A stretch of 64,000 bases of DNA from Dromiciops gliroides (Eukaryota; Chordata; Mammalia; Microbiotheria; Microbiotheriidae): contig NC_057864.1 in NCBI RefSeq assembly GCF_019393635.1, positions 442,812,822 through 442,876,821 on the forward strand. Reading direction: 5' to 3'. Below are positions 1 to 13,200 of this stretch, one piece after another. Each line of letters opens with the position of its first letter. Position 1 is the stretch's first letter. The notes under the pieces are model-generated. The model did not search any database, had not been told where the DNA came from, and saw only the letters and a program-made list of their open reading frames with translations. The translations under genes and the position numbers were made by a program.

Positions 1-213
1 TAAATTGAGGCAAACCAGCCCCAGTGGGAAATGGAGCAGGTCGAAACTGCTGGGCTTTTCAGTGGTACAGTCCAATCTATGAGTGGCCATTGTATTTCCA
101 ACCAGGATAAGATAGGGAGACCGAGGCTCAGAAGAAAAGAAAAGGAAGAAGGGGAAAGAAAAGAAAAAACCAGAATAAGGCTAGGACAATAGGATCATAC
201 ACTATCCAAACCT

Positions 214-361
214 GTTGTTTTGTTTTGTTTTTTGCAGGGCAATGGGGGTTAAGTGACTTGCCCAGGGTCACACAGCCAGTAAGTGTCTGAGGCTGGATTT
301 GAACTCAGGAACTCCTGAATCCAGGGCCGGTACTTTATCCACTGAGCCACCTAGCCGCCCC
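214..361 (-). mobile_element. MIR-related marsupial SINE
   Basis: T-rich tail, AGTGACTTGCCCAGGGTCAC to CACCTAGCCGCCCCC. Full length. Confidence 0.85.
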
Positions 362-810
362 CTTTTTAACACAAATTAGCAAAGACTGGAAGGATGTTTG
401 TAGCAAGTTCAATAGAATTTAAGATCGATTAGTAGTCTTTCCATAGAATCACAAAATTGCAGAAGCAAAACAAATGAAAAATTGCTTAGGAAAGAAAAAA
501 AAATTCTTTAGCCTCTGCTCATCTTGGGTTTGGTCTGTTTTTCTGACAATTGTACTCAGACAAAAGTATCCATCTGACCAGTAGAGGGCAACACACTTGT
601 ATGTGTGCAAAGGTAGTTACGGAAATAGTAAACAAAAGTGCTTCCCCTAGTTTCTAAAAGTTTCCTGTAGCCTTAATTTTGTTAACTAAATAATTTTTGG
701 TGTATCAATATAGAGGTCACTGTCACTACTGAAAGAGAACCTGTGGTGACTTAAAAAAACCCAACAATAAAATTTTACCCTTTGTGAAGTAAATGGACAC
801 CCTAATTACT

Positions 811-957
811 TTTTTTTTAAACAGGGCAATGAGGGTTAAGTGACTTGCTCAGGGTCATACAGCTAGTAAGTGTCAAGTGTCTGAAGTCATATTTGAACTC
901 AAGCCCTCCTGAATCCAGGGCTGGTGCTTGATCCACTGCGCCACCTAGCTGCCCCCC
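811..957 (-). mobile_element. MIR-related marsupial SINE with target duplication
   Basis: CCTAATTACTTTTT flanks both sides (801- and 956-). Full length. Confidence 0.9.
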
Positions 958-1322
958 TAATTACTTTTTATAATAATTACAAATATTTCTTTTGTAAGTT
1001 CAGATTTTTGCTCACTGGATTTTCTTAAAGTAAGGACACACCCACATTGCACTACACAACCTGTCTGTGAGACCAGCCCTGACAACCTGTCAAAAAGATG
1101 ACTTTTCCAGTATGCTACAGGGATGGGTGGGGTATCCTTGAGCATGTTTCCTTGTCAATGAATAGAAAACAGAATTAAGAAAGAACTTTTCTTCCCAGTT
1201 ATAAATTACTTTTCAAGGCTTGTTTCTTATTTTTCTAGAGAAGGAGTAGGCAACTTCCACACCAAACCTAAGAGCTTCTACAAGAGAAATGATGATCTGA
1301 ACAGAAGAGTTGCTATATTGAT

Positions 1323-1328
1323 TTTAAT
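1323..1328 (-). promoter_or_regulatory. Possible AMPD1 poly(A) signal ATTAAA overlapping the stop codon
   Basis: On the minus strand GATTAAAATC covers the last codon and the stop. ATTAAA is the commonest variant poly(A) hexamer. GT-rich sequence follows at about 1235-1262. A weaker AATAAG lies near 1225. No canonical AATAAA is seen in the next 300 bp, so a very short 3' UTR is plausible but unproven. Confidence 0.4.
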
Positions 1329-1482
1329 CTGTTGCCTTTAGACCCTCTGCAATTAGGTTGAGTTCATAACACCAGGTTTCAAAGCGATAGGCCATTCGGA
1401 TCTGGGCCACGTTGGTTTTCCGGATGTCATTTCCATGAGGGCCTTCCTCAAGGTAATTGTCTCCGAGAAACTTAGCTTTCTC
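1324..1482 (-). CDS. AMPD1: AMPD1 exon 16 (codons 696-747 and stop)
   Basis: The acceptor is TCTTTTAG|GAG. It encodes [20 protein letters not shown], then [20 protein letters not shown] and [12 protein letters not shown], ending TAA at 1324-1326. The last residues differ from human (..GLKSTE) but the length is the same. Confidence 0.97.
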   Translation of the reverse strand, partial: EKAKFLGDNYLEEGPHGNDIRKTNVAQIRMAYRFETWCYELNLIAEGLKATD

Positions 1483-3477
1483 CTAAAAGACAAAAGGAAG
1501 CAGAATGATCATTGTTTATTAGCCCCTCGATATTACTGTGTAATAATTACTTCCTCTACAAAATCCCTTCCTTATGCCATCCCCTGGCAACAGGAAAAAA
1601 TAAACCTTTAAAAGGACTCATCCAGGACTTCAATGAGTAGCGTCTGATGAAAAGTCTTTACTCCTGGCCAAAAGGCATGTCCAGACAGACAAAACAAAGC
1701 CTTCCACTCCCTGCATGCAGTGAGTGGTTCTACAGGATTTACTGGGCCATTCCTTCCCTTGTTACATCAACCCATTTATGTCATCTTCCTTAAGAGACTT
1801 CAGCACCCTCCTTAATGACCTAACACCCTGTCCTCCTAGCTTCTTGAACTCTGCTGCTCCTATGACCTCCATCTCTACTGTGCTTTTAGCCAAGGTCACA
1901 GGTTACAATGCCCAGCCATCACTCAACCCTTTAAGATTCTGAACTCTGAGATTTCCTTCTCTGACCCTAATCTTCTGTCTTTCCACCTCTCTCACTCCTT
2001 TCCTCCTTCCATTTCTGTTATATGTTTTTCATTGTGACCCTCGGGATTTTTCTTCCTCCTTGTTTTCTCAATCTATTAACCCTGTTCTGGCCTAACTTCA
2101 TTTCCTAAATCAGTCTTGACCCTATCTATGGTCAGCCATTTCAATAATGACCCCAACCTCCACCTTTGAATCTCCCTTAAATTTCTGTTGATCTCACTAC
2201 ACTGACCTTAAATTGTGAGTAAATCCTGTCAGCTGCTTCTTTGGTCTCTAATCTTGATGGAAGAAATCAAGAAACCATGTTGACTGTGTTCAATACAAAT
2301 TTATCTGATTTAACTTTAGCTGAGATATAAGTACTACAGGGCAGTCCTTTTTATTCATGTCTTATTAATATATGCCGCACAATTCCCATAATCCACCAAC
2401 AAGTTTATTAAGCACCTACTATGTGTCAGAGACACTGGGGATACAAATACAACAGGTGCTTCCAACCTTCTTTTCTCAAGGTCCCAACTCCCTACACAAT
2501 AAGGTTGAAGAACATTGGATGTTGAGGCTGGGGACCTGAGTTCAAATCCCACCTCTGCTGTAATATGAGATGGGGCATTTCACCTCTCTAAAATTGAGTA
2601 TTCTAATCTTTAAAATGAGAGGATGAGGGGCAGCTAGGTGGCGCAGTGGATAGAGCACCGGCCTTGGAGTCAGGAGTACCTGAGTTCAAGTCTGGCCTCA
2701 GACACTTAACACTTATTAGCTGTGTGACCCTGGGCAAGTCACTTAACCCCAATTGCCTCACTAAAAAAAAAAAAAGAGAGAGGATGAGACTAGATGATCT
2801 CTCATTTTCCTTTTACCTCTAAACCTGTCATCCTTCTCCCTCACTCAGTAGGTAACTTTACCTCTGCCTTTATTGAAATGAAGACCATCTGATTTAAACT
2901 CCCTGAACTCTCCACCTCCATTACTCTAACACTCTTAAAGTCCTCATGGAGCCATTTGGCCTTCCTTCCTCCTGTAACCTAGAACCCACCTTCTCCCTCT
3001 TCCATGATCTTGCTCCATCAGCTCTCTCTCGGGCATCTTCAATCATTCGCTCTTTCCCTTATACTATAAACCTGCTTAGGTTTCCCATCTCTATCTCCCA
3101 AACAACCCCTTCCACCATCTCTCAAGTCACCATCTTATCTCTTTCCTCCTAGTCCCTATCAAACTTCTAGAAAGAGTAGTTAGTGAATGCTCCCTGTCTA
3201 CATGGCTCACCAGTCATGTCCCAGCTCCTTGCAGTCTGGCTTCTATCCCACCATTCCAATGAAAGACAAGCTCTCTCCAAGGTCACTAGTGGCTTCCTTC
3301 TCTCTAAAGAATAGGGATTTCCCTCAACCTTAACATCAACAGCATCAGACACCACTGATGGTAGGGCTGTGGATGGACTGTTGAAATTGGAGTAGGAAAG
3401 ATATCTGCCTCATTCATTCATTCATTCATTCATTCATTCATTCATTCATTCATTCATTCATTCATTCATTCATTCAT

Positions 3478-3536
<59 letters not shown>

Positions 3537-6500
3537 TTTGCAGGGCAATGGGGGTTAAGTGACTTGCCCAGAGTCACACAGCTAGTAAGTGTAAAGTGTC
3601 TGAAGCCAGATTTGAACTCAGGTACTCCTGAGTCCAAGGCCAGTGTCTTATCCACTGTGCCACCTAGCTGCCCCCAGCCTCAGTCATTTCTAAAGCAACA
3701 TAAGAGCCCTTGAGCATAGAGTGTGAGTTACAAGGTGGTAGGTTACGGGAGCTGCTTCAGTGAAAGGATCAGTGTGGATTGGGTAGGGGCTGAGCTTGAC
3801 TGAGCCTGAGTGCCAAACATTATTATATTTAGGCAAGAATCAGTAGGTAAAGGTAAAAGCGGATGAGGGCAGAGTATCACAGGGCTTGATATAAGGCTTC
3901 TGCAGGATCACAGGGGTAAGGGGAATGTCCTTTGTGTAGCATATACCAAGAGGAATGACTAATGGTGCAGTAGGGGATAGCATTCTGTAAAGGGTAGATG
4001 ATCAGGGTTCAAATGCTGTCTCTGACTCTTACTAACTGGGGGACCATGGGCAAGTCACTTAATCTCTCTGTGCCTCAGTCTTCTCATTTGTAAAATAGGA
4101 ATAAAAATAATACCCAGGGCAGCTAGGTGGTGCAATGGATAGAGCACCGACCCTGGATTCAGGAGGACCTGAATTCAAATCTGGCCTCAGACACTTGATA
4201 CGTACTAGCTGTGTGACCTTGGGCAAGTCACTTAACCCCAATTGCCTCACCAAAAAAAGAAATAAATACCCATAGTAAGGGTGCTTGTGAAGCTTAAATG
4301 AGATTGTATAACTGTTAACTTTAAAGTGCTATGTAAATGTCAGTTCTTATTATTTCATTATTGGTGAAAGGTCAGTTTTTTGTCACCAACTTAAATGAAT
4401 CTTGAGTGGCTGAGTTTGCCTTTTAATTTCTGTTTCAGAAGATTGACTGGGGTTGGGCTTAGGGGCAGTAGGCACCTTAGAATGTTCTGATCTGGACTGA
4501 TCATCCCTTCAAACTTGCATTTCTCCCAACTTTCTTATTTCTGTTGTTGATACCACCAAGTATCACCCAGTCACCCAAAGTCACCTTTGATTTTTCTATC
4601 TTTTTCATCTTGTACATCCAATCAGCTGCCAAGTTTTATAGATTCCAGCTCAGTAATATCTGTTCCCTCCTTGGGACTGTTGTATTTCAGGCCTTTATCT
4701 TTTTGGTTTTGTTTTTGTTTTTCAGGGCAGTGAGGGTTAAGTGACTTGCCCAGGGTCACACAGCTAGTAAGTGTCAAGTGTCTGAGACCAGATTTGAACT
4801 CAGGTCCTCCTGAATCCAGGGCTGACGCTTTATCCACTGTGCCATCTAGCTGTCCCCCTTTATCTTTTCTTACCTAGATCATTATACCAACCTCCTAACT
4901 TGTTCTCTGGTCTCCATCTATCTCCCGTGCAATCAGTCATCTTCCTAACATCCTGCTCTGATCCTATCATTCCTCTACTTGAAGTCTTCTGTGACCCTGC
5001 TCTCTACTTTGCCTATGAACTCCTGATTCTGGCACTCAAGACCCTCCACAATCAGGCTCCAATAAGCCTTTCTAGCCATATCTTATCTACTCCCTTCATG
5101 CATTGTTCTTGCTCTGCCTTCTTCTACCTCCATTCCCCCATGCCTGGAATGGTCACCCTACTCTCTCCATATGTTGAATCTATTCAGGGGTGGCAAATGT
5201 TTTTCAGTGCTGGTAAATGTTTAACAAATGGCTTTGTGGGGGGGGAGTATGTATGACCCACTTTTAAGTTCAATCTCCATTATTAACGTGTTCTCGATTA
5301 TTTTCTTAAGTCTAGACAACTGACGAAACAATAAATCAAACCCTGACTTGTAGTATTTCTGATTTCTTAGATACAAATACTCACACTGAACATTTAACAA
5401 TCAGGACTCACAGATTCAAGCTGGCTCCACCACATCTTTGAATATAATGGAGGAAGCCAAAAGGGACCATGAGAAAGGTGCTGGGCCCAAAACTAGGAAA
5501 CACCTAGTTTCAAATCCTTCCTTTAACACTTCCTAGCTGTGTGACCCTGGGCAACTTACTTAACTTCTCTATTCCCTGGTTTCCTCACCTGTAAAATGGA
5601 AATAATCATACTTGTAAAACTTCCCAAGGTTGTTGTGAGAGTCAAATGAGATAATGGATGTTATGCACTTTGCACGCCTTAAAGTGAGAGAAATGTCTAT
5701 GGTGGTGGCGGTGATGATGGTGGTGGTGGTAAAAGTTCCTCCTTCTCTTAAAAGGTGTAGCTCAGCTGCTACCTCCTCCATGAAACTTCTTTGATTCTTT
5801 CTCCCTCCCCTCCACCCCTAACCCCCCAGTGGCCTGTCCTTATTTACAAATTCCGTACACATTGCTTGGACCTTCTTTTGAATTCATATCTTCTCTTGTA
5901 GTATCATTATTTATGTACGTGTCTTTTCTCTCCCTGTTTGATTGTAAGCTCATTGTGATGAAGACCTACATCTGTATCCCCAGAGCCTTGCATCACTTCT
6001 CCCACAAATCAATCACTTAATACGTATCTGGTGAATTAAATGGAATTTTCTATCATACACAAATCACCAGCCACGTGCATAGAAGTGGGGACTCCTGAAA
6101 GACAAGCAAACCTACCACGTGGGACATGCCACACTGCAGGACACTATTTCTCGCCACTTCACACATGTCACAAGTGCTCAGTTTGAAGACCTGGGCAGCA
6201 ATAGCATATTCTTCCATCAAGGGTTCCTGAAATAATTTTCACACATGAAACAATTGCACAGATTAGCAAAAGACATGAGCAGAAATAAACCCTGCACAGA
6301 AAGAAGAAAAATAGGTCAATGTCAAGATTTTGTGGACAGGTACGGGGCATAGCCCCTTTCTTCGGTAGACATTTTGGTTACTCTTTTTAAAGGGGTAGAA
6401 AAACAAGTGTAGATTTTTTCGAGTCTTGTAAGTTAGACATGAGTTATTACTCATGAGGAGGCCCTGATTTGAGGCATTAGAAGCCAGAGAGAGGGATGAC

Positions 6501-7146
6501 CAGATACGGATAGGAAAAGAAGCTGAGCACAGGATAAATCAGACAACCCTAAGAGGGTGTAAAGGGCCAGGCCTGGAGTCAGAAAGGCCTGTGTTCAAAT
6601 CAGACTTCAGAAACTTAATGACTTGTGTGATTCTGGGCAAGTCATTTAATCTTTGCCTCTGTTTCCTCATCTGTATAATGGACCCTACCTCCAGAGTTGT
6701 TAGGAGGATCAAACGAGATATTTGTAAAATGTAGCACAATGATTGGCACAGAGGGGGCACTACATAGATGGTGGTGGGAGTGGTGATGATGCTGCTGCTG
6801 CTGGCGGTGGTGATGATGGTGGTGGTGGTGGTGATGGTGGTGGTGGTGATGATGTCAGAACTTCATTGCATCTGTCATCTCACTGAAGAGATACTGAATC
6901 AGGAGAAACGTTTGCTTGGTTGTGTGATCATGGATGAGCCACTAAGCCATGACCATCTTTTGTGTAAAATGGAGATGATAATATGTTGGTCCATATTTCA
7001 CAGGGCTGTGGTGAGGTTCAAATAGAATTATAAAATGCTTTGCAAACTTTTAAGAACCACCTAAGTGTCTAAGTAGCATTGCTTGGTGGTTAGAACAAAG
7101 GACCTATAGAGTCAGGGAGCCCCAGGTGCACATCTCACTGTCAGAT

Positions 7147-7211
<65 letters not shown>

Positions 7212-10200
7212 AGCTATGTGATTGTGGACAAGTCATTTCTCTGCATCTCAGTTTCCTTATCTGTCAAATGAAGCTAGTAATAATAACTACCTCACCCTAC
7301 CTTAACACAGTTTACACAACAGGCACTGACTAAATGGTTATTGACTGACTCACAGAGTTTTTGGAAATTCAAATGAATAATGTAACAAAGTATTTTTCAT
7401 GTCAGCTAATAATGTAATAATATCATTCTTTTATCTTTTTTAATATAAGTTCAGATAAAAGTGGTCTTGGGAAAAGTGACTAGGCTGCTATTTTTCTTTT
7501 AGAAATGACATTCTATAGGCTATTACCCAGTTGAAAAAATAATTGCTTTTTGTAAATAAAAGTTTGGGGATGTAAACTCAACTTCTACAAGTTCATTTAT
7601 AAATATTATCTGTAAGTGATAGATATTAATAAAGTGCTTAGTACAGTGCATGGTACATAGTAGGTGTTTAATAAATGCTTATTTCCTTCCCCCTTCCACA
7701 TACAGAGGTCATTTTTAGGACAACTCCAGTAGCAGATAGGACCATGAGGATGATATGTACCTCATGCTGGTTCTACATGATTTTGATTTCTTTCTATTTG
7801 AAGGCTTTTTATTCTGTGTAGTTTTGAGATTATAAATAATGGATATAATCATATTTATTAAAAATTGTGTTCTTAAGTTTCTATGGATGAATGTTATATC
7901 TAGGCAATTGTGGGCAACAGTTTTGTCTGGGATTATGTTCCAGTTTCAGTACAATTTAGTTGTTGATTTCTCTGGAATCATTTTTAGTCTATATTGATAA
8001 GAATAGATATTTATAATTTGTTGGCTTATTAAAGAAAGAAAGCTTCTTATGTAGAAATCTAGCCACCAGATTGTGCCTTGGCAGGTGCAAAATCTTCACA
8101 ACCTGTAGTGATGTACTGCATAATTTCTATGTCTTTCTCTTGCATGACATAAACTAATCAATGTCAGGTCTCCTTAGAGATAAGCCTTCTGTAATTTCTG
8201 GTGGCTAGGACCTGATCTTGAATTACTATTAAAAATCATTCTGTGTCTATGCACAGATGTGCATGACAGCCATTGGTTCAATGTCTCTTTTGATGTGTTG
8301 TGTTCATGTGCATTTTACCCATGGAGGGGCTTTTGATTCTACTCTTGGATTGTAGCCTTTTCATAGGCTCCATTCAAAGGTAAATAATTTTTTGGTTACA
8401 CTCTACAAATCCAGAACCATGTACGTATTATCAGCCTACACTGTTGGGGAAGGGTGGAGGGGAAAGGGAAGGAGGGACAAGCATTTGTTAAGTGCCTACT
8501 ATGAGCCAGTCACTGTGCTATTCAAATATTATCTCATCTGATCCTCATTTGATATTGCTCCATGAAGGGATGTCTGTTCCAAAAGTATTTCTCTACATTT
8601 TAAGCTATCATCATCATTATTATTGCTATTATCTGTCACATGTTCTGAGAACATACAACTTCCAATGAAGTATTAATATTTCTATAGCTTCCTTAGGGTA
8701 ATGGATCATGTGTTTTATCATCATCGAAAAATCATTTTCATCTTGTTCGATGGGATTCAGATAAAAGTATCCTTGGATACTTTTGTATATTTGGGACAAG
8801 TCATTATCTTGCTGCATTCCTTTTATATTTAATCTTCTGCAACTTGCTACACAGATATATAACTGCTTTTTATGGTTGGATAAAATTATCGTCATGATTA
8901 ATGTGGATATTCCCTTTGATCTTGCAGAATGCAACTCACCCATACTTTCTTTTTTTTTTTTTAAGAATAAGGTGGTAGTTTATTTTGGGGCAGAGGAAGG
9001 GAAAGGGAAGGGAAGGGAAACCATGAAAGAAGTCCTTGGACTTCTCATGGGGATATAGGCATGGCACAGAAAGTGGCTCTGAGATACCAATCTCCTCACC
9101 CATACTTTCTTAACCTATCTTATCCACGTTTCTGGATGCCTCCCTGTAGGGCATTTGACATTTTTGGAGGTTCTAGTGTACCTTGCGAAAATTTATTAAT
9201 AATAAGCCTCTTCATATTTAGCTGGGTTGGTCCCAGGTGGTGCTGTGAAATGGCATTTAACTTGAGTTGAATGGCACAAATAGCAAAAAATATCTATCTA
9301 TATCTATATCTATATCTCAATATTGGCAGGGCTGCAGGGAAGTAGGCACTTTAATACATTGTTGGTAGAACTGCAGATTGGCATAAATATTTGGGAGGGC
9401 AATATGTCAAGATGTAATAAGAGGAACAAAACTGATCGTATCCTTTGCCAGGAGGTTCCTTTAAGCTCTTTGTATAGGGCCTTGTGTTCTTATGACTTCA
9501 GTTAAATTCAAGAAGCATTTATTATACTAAAAATGTCAAAAAAAGACATATATAAAAAAATACTCAGAGCTACAAAAATCTGGAAGCAATTTATATATTT
9601 AACCAATTGAAAATGACTAAATAAATTATGGCATGTTAATGAATATTGTGATATTATAAAAATTATACATGAATATGAGAAGTATCTGTAATCGCACCAA
9701 TGTAGGGAACTCCTGGTATAGGAACTTCTTCCACAAACCTATCTATGACTTTTTAGATAAATCCCAGGGATTGATCTGAAGCATCTAGCAGTTTATAATA
9801 AAAGGTAACATTAATGTAGTGCTTTAAGGTTTGCAAAATGTTTTATATTTATTATTTCATTTGAATTAAGTGACTTGCCCATGGTCAGAGGCAAGATCTG
9901 AACCCCAGTGGGTTTGAGAGGCAGCATGGCATAGGACTTGGAGCCAGGCCTCTGGACTCAAGAGTCAGGGAGACTATGTGACCCTGAACAAGTTACATCA
10001 TTTCCCTCAGTCTTAGGTTTCTCATATGTAAGATGGGAAAAGCGCACTTACCTTAGAGTAATGTCATAAGGATCACTGAGACAGTGTATGAAAAGCACTT
10101 TGTAGATGTCAGGGTGCTACATGAATGTGAGCTTATTTTTAACCCAGGTGTTTCTAACTCTAAGACCAGCAATCCACTTACTACATCGTATTAATTACCT

Positions 10201-13200
10201 CTATAAAAATGTAAAAGTGATAAATGTGAAAAAATCAAGGAAATATGGGGAAATCGACATGAAATGATGCCAAGTAGGGTCAGTAGAACCATAAATGTAT
10301 ACATAAGGACTACAAGCACCTGGGGAGGGAGGAAGGAAGAAAGAAAAAAGAAAGGAAGGAAAAAAGGAAGAGAAAAATAAGGAAAGGAGAAAAGAAAGAA
10401 GAAAGGAAGAAAAAAGAAGGAATAAAGAAAGAGAAAGAAAAAAGCTTGAAAGAGGAAGTATTGTTGTTTGTCCTTTGTTCTTGAAGAGGACTACAACATG
10501 GGGAGGTGATGTCATGACTTGCAATGAATCGGATTTAAGTGAGAAAGGGCTGTGCTAAGTTACCAGCCTCACTCTCATCTCCCAGAAAGAGGAAGGAAGA
10601 GAAGAAAGAGAAAAAGAAAGAAGGAAAAAAGGAAGGAAGGGTAGAAGAAAAAGAGAGAAAGAAGAGAAAAGATAAAAAAGGCGGGGGAGTTCAATGGCAG
10701 TTAATTTCAGAGAGTCTTGAGAGGGACCACAAAGGAAACACATTTTTTGTTTCTTATTGACTATTAATTAATTTGTCTGGTTCTTCACTATTAAATGTTA
10801 AGGATTTCATTCCTTATTTTACATGTGTGTTTCTGATGATAGACTTCTGGGACAAAGCCAAGATGGCGGAGGAAAGGCAGTGAGCTCCCGAACTCATGAC
10901 ACTAATCACTCCAAAAAACATTCAAATAATGCCACAGGACAATTCCTGGAGCAGCAAAACCCACAGAAGAATGTGCTGAAATCATCTTCCAACTAAGAAC
11001 AGCTTGGAAGGTTGGAAGGAGGGAGCTGCTGTGTTGAGACAGGAGAAGAGCCCAACCCCACAGTCACCCTGACACAGATCCAGTCCCAGGAAGGCCTTGC
11101 CAGAGAGAGACCTCCCCCCTGCCCCCCCCCACCTCCGCCCCCAGAGCCTCTGAATCAGCTGCAGCACCAGTGTCATCTGGAACTAAGCTCACAGTCTGGT
11201 GAGAGGGCTGAGCCCTGGGCAGGGGGGAGACTACAGGGGTCTATGTTGGTGCTGAGGCAGAACTTGGGTTTTTCACCCCTGCTGGGAACCAAGAGGTAGG
11301 TTTGCGTAGCAGTGATCCAGGTCGGGGAGGGGCACAGGCTCCTCAGAGCTGACAACCACAACACACAAAGCTGGTTGATCAGCAAGTTGATCTGGGATCA
11401 TCTACAGACCAGGGAACAGGTCAGGCAAGTGAAGAATCTGCTCCTCCTTAAATCATACCACCTGGGACTTCTGAAGCTTGGGATAGTGAAGCCTGGAAAC
11501 AGTGATCCACTTAAGGAGCTAAAAGTCAAGTCAAAGAAAGGCAAGATGAGCAGACAGAGAAAGGTGAGGACCATAGAAAGTTTCTTTAGTGACAAGGAAG
11601 ACCGAGGTGCACCCTCAGAGGAGGATGTCAACATCAGGGCTCCTATTTCTAAATCTTCCAAGAAAAATATGAATTGGTCTCAGGTCATACAGGTGTTCAA
11701 AAAGGACTTTGAAGATAAAGTGAGAGAGGTAGAGGAAAAAATGGAAAGAGAAATGACAGTGATGAAGGAAAGACATGAGAAAAAAGTCAACAGCTTGAAA
11801 AGCCAAATTGGCCAAATGGAAAAGGAGGTACAAAAGCTCTCTGGTGAAAATAATTGCCTAAGGATTAGGATTGAACAAATGGAAGCTAGTGACTGTATGA
11901 GAAACCAAGACACAATAAAGCAAATCCAAATGAATAAAAAAAATAGAGGGCAATGTGAAATATCTTCTTGGGAAAACTGCTGACCTGGAAAATAGGTCCA
12001 GGAGAGATAATTTGAAAATTATTGGTCTACCTGAAAACCATGATCAAGGAAAGAGCTTAGACATCATCTTCCAAGAACTTGTCAGGGAAAATTGCCCTGA
12101 TATTCTAGAAGCAGAAGGTAAAATAGAAATTGAAAGAATCCACCAATCACCTCCTGAAAGAGATCCCAAAAGAAAAACTCCTAGGAATATTATAGACAAA
12201 TTCCAGAGCTCTCAGGTCAAGGAGAAAATATTGCAAGCTCCCAAAAGAAAGAATTCAAGTACTGTGAAGCCCCAATTAGGATAGCACAAGATCTAGCAGC
12301 TTCTACATTAAAGGACCGGAAGGCATGGAATATGATATTCCAGGGGGCAAAGGAATTGGGATTACAACCAAGAATCATGTATCCAGCAAAACTGAACATA
12401 ACCTTTCAGAGGAAAAAATGGGACTTCAATAAAAAAGAGAACTTTCAGGTATTCATGATGAAAAGACCTGAACTAAATGGCAAATTTGACTTTCAAATAC
12501 AAGACCCTAGAGAACCATAAAAAATTGGTGTTGGGGGACATACCGGGGGTCATGTAGTGGGTGATTGTCTTGTGCCTGAGGCCAGGTTTTGGCTGGGATC
12601 CCCCTAGGTCCAGGGTGGATGCTTTGTCCACTGTGTCACGTAGCTGCCTCATGATGACATCTTTAGGGTTAAATTGGGGGGTAAGGGGAATGCACTGGGA
12701 GAGGGGGAAGGGCATAGGTAGCATGTGGTGAAATCCTACATGAAAGAGACTGGGAAGGGTTTATGGAGTGGGGGAAGAGATGGGGGAGGAGCAGGGCAGT
12801 AAATGAGTTTTACACTCATCAGAAAAGGCTCAAAGACCTTAAATTCATCAGAGTTGCCTCAAGGAGGGACTAATACACACACCCAATTGGATGGAGTAAT
12901 CTATTTAATCTGGGCAGTAAATGAGCCTAACACTCATCAGAATTGGCTCAAAGACCTCAATCTCATCAGAATTGGCTCCAGGAGGAAATAACATACACAC
13001 TCAATTGGGTGGAGTAATCTATCTAACCCTGAAGGAAAATAAGAAGGGAAGGGGAGAAAGAGAGAGGGGCAAAAGAAGGGAGGGCAGATTGGGGGAGGGG
13101 ACAGACAGAAGCAAATCCCTTTTGAAGAGGAATAGGATGAAAGAAGATGGATAATAGAGTAAATATGGGGAAGGGAATAGGATGGAGGGAAACAGTTAAC

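Larger units (their letters stand above)
4858..6045 (+). mobile_element. L2 LINE 3' region, interrupted
   Basis: The CTCAAGACCCTCCACAATCA block (about 5035) and a tail GATTGTAAGCTCATTG (about 5941) belong to one L2 3' end, split by repeat A and a MIR. Confidence 0.6.

Noticed and set aside
2628..2775. tRNA-like A and B boxes (also in the other SINE copies)
   Set aside because: They belong to the tRNA-derived SINE heads; no cloverleaf or anticodon loop of a functional tRNA gene.
6768..7025. Open frame rich in Val/Met
   Set aside because: Translation of the GGT/GAT repeat and a MIR.
7147..7211. Regular array resembling a structured repeat
   Set aside because: Simple (CA)n microsatellite; no CRISPR-like spacers anywhere in the window.
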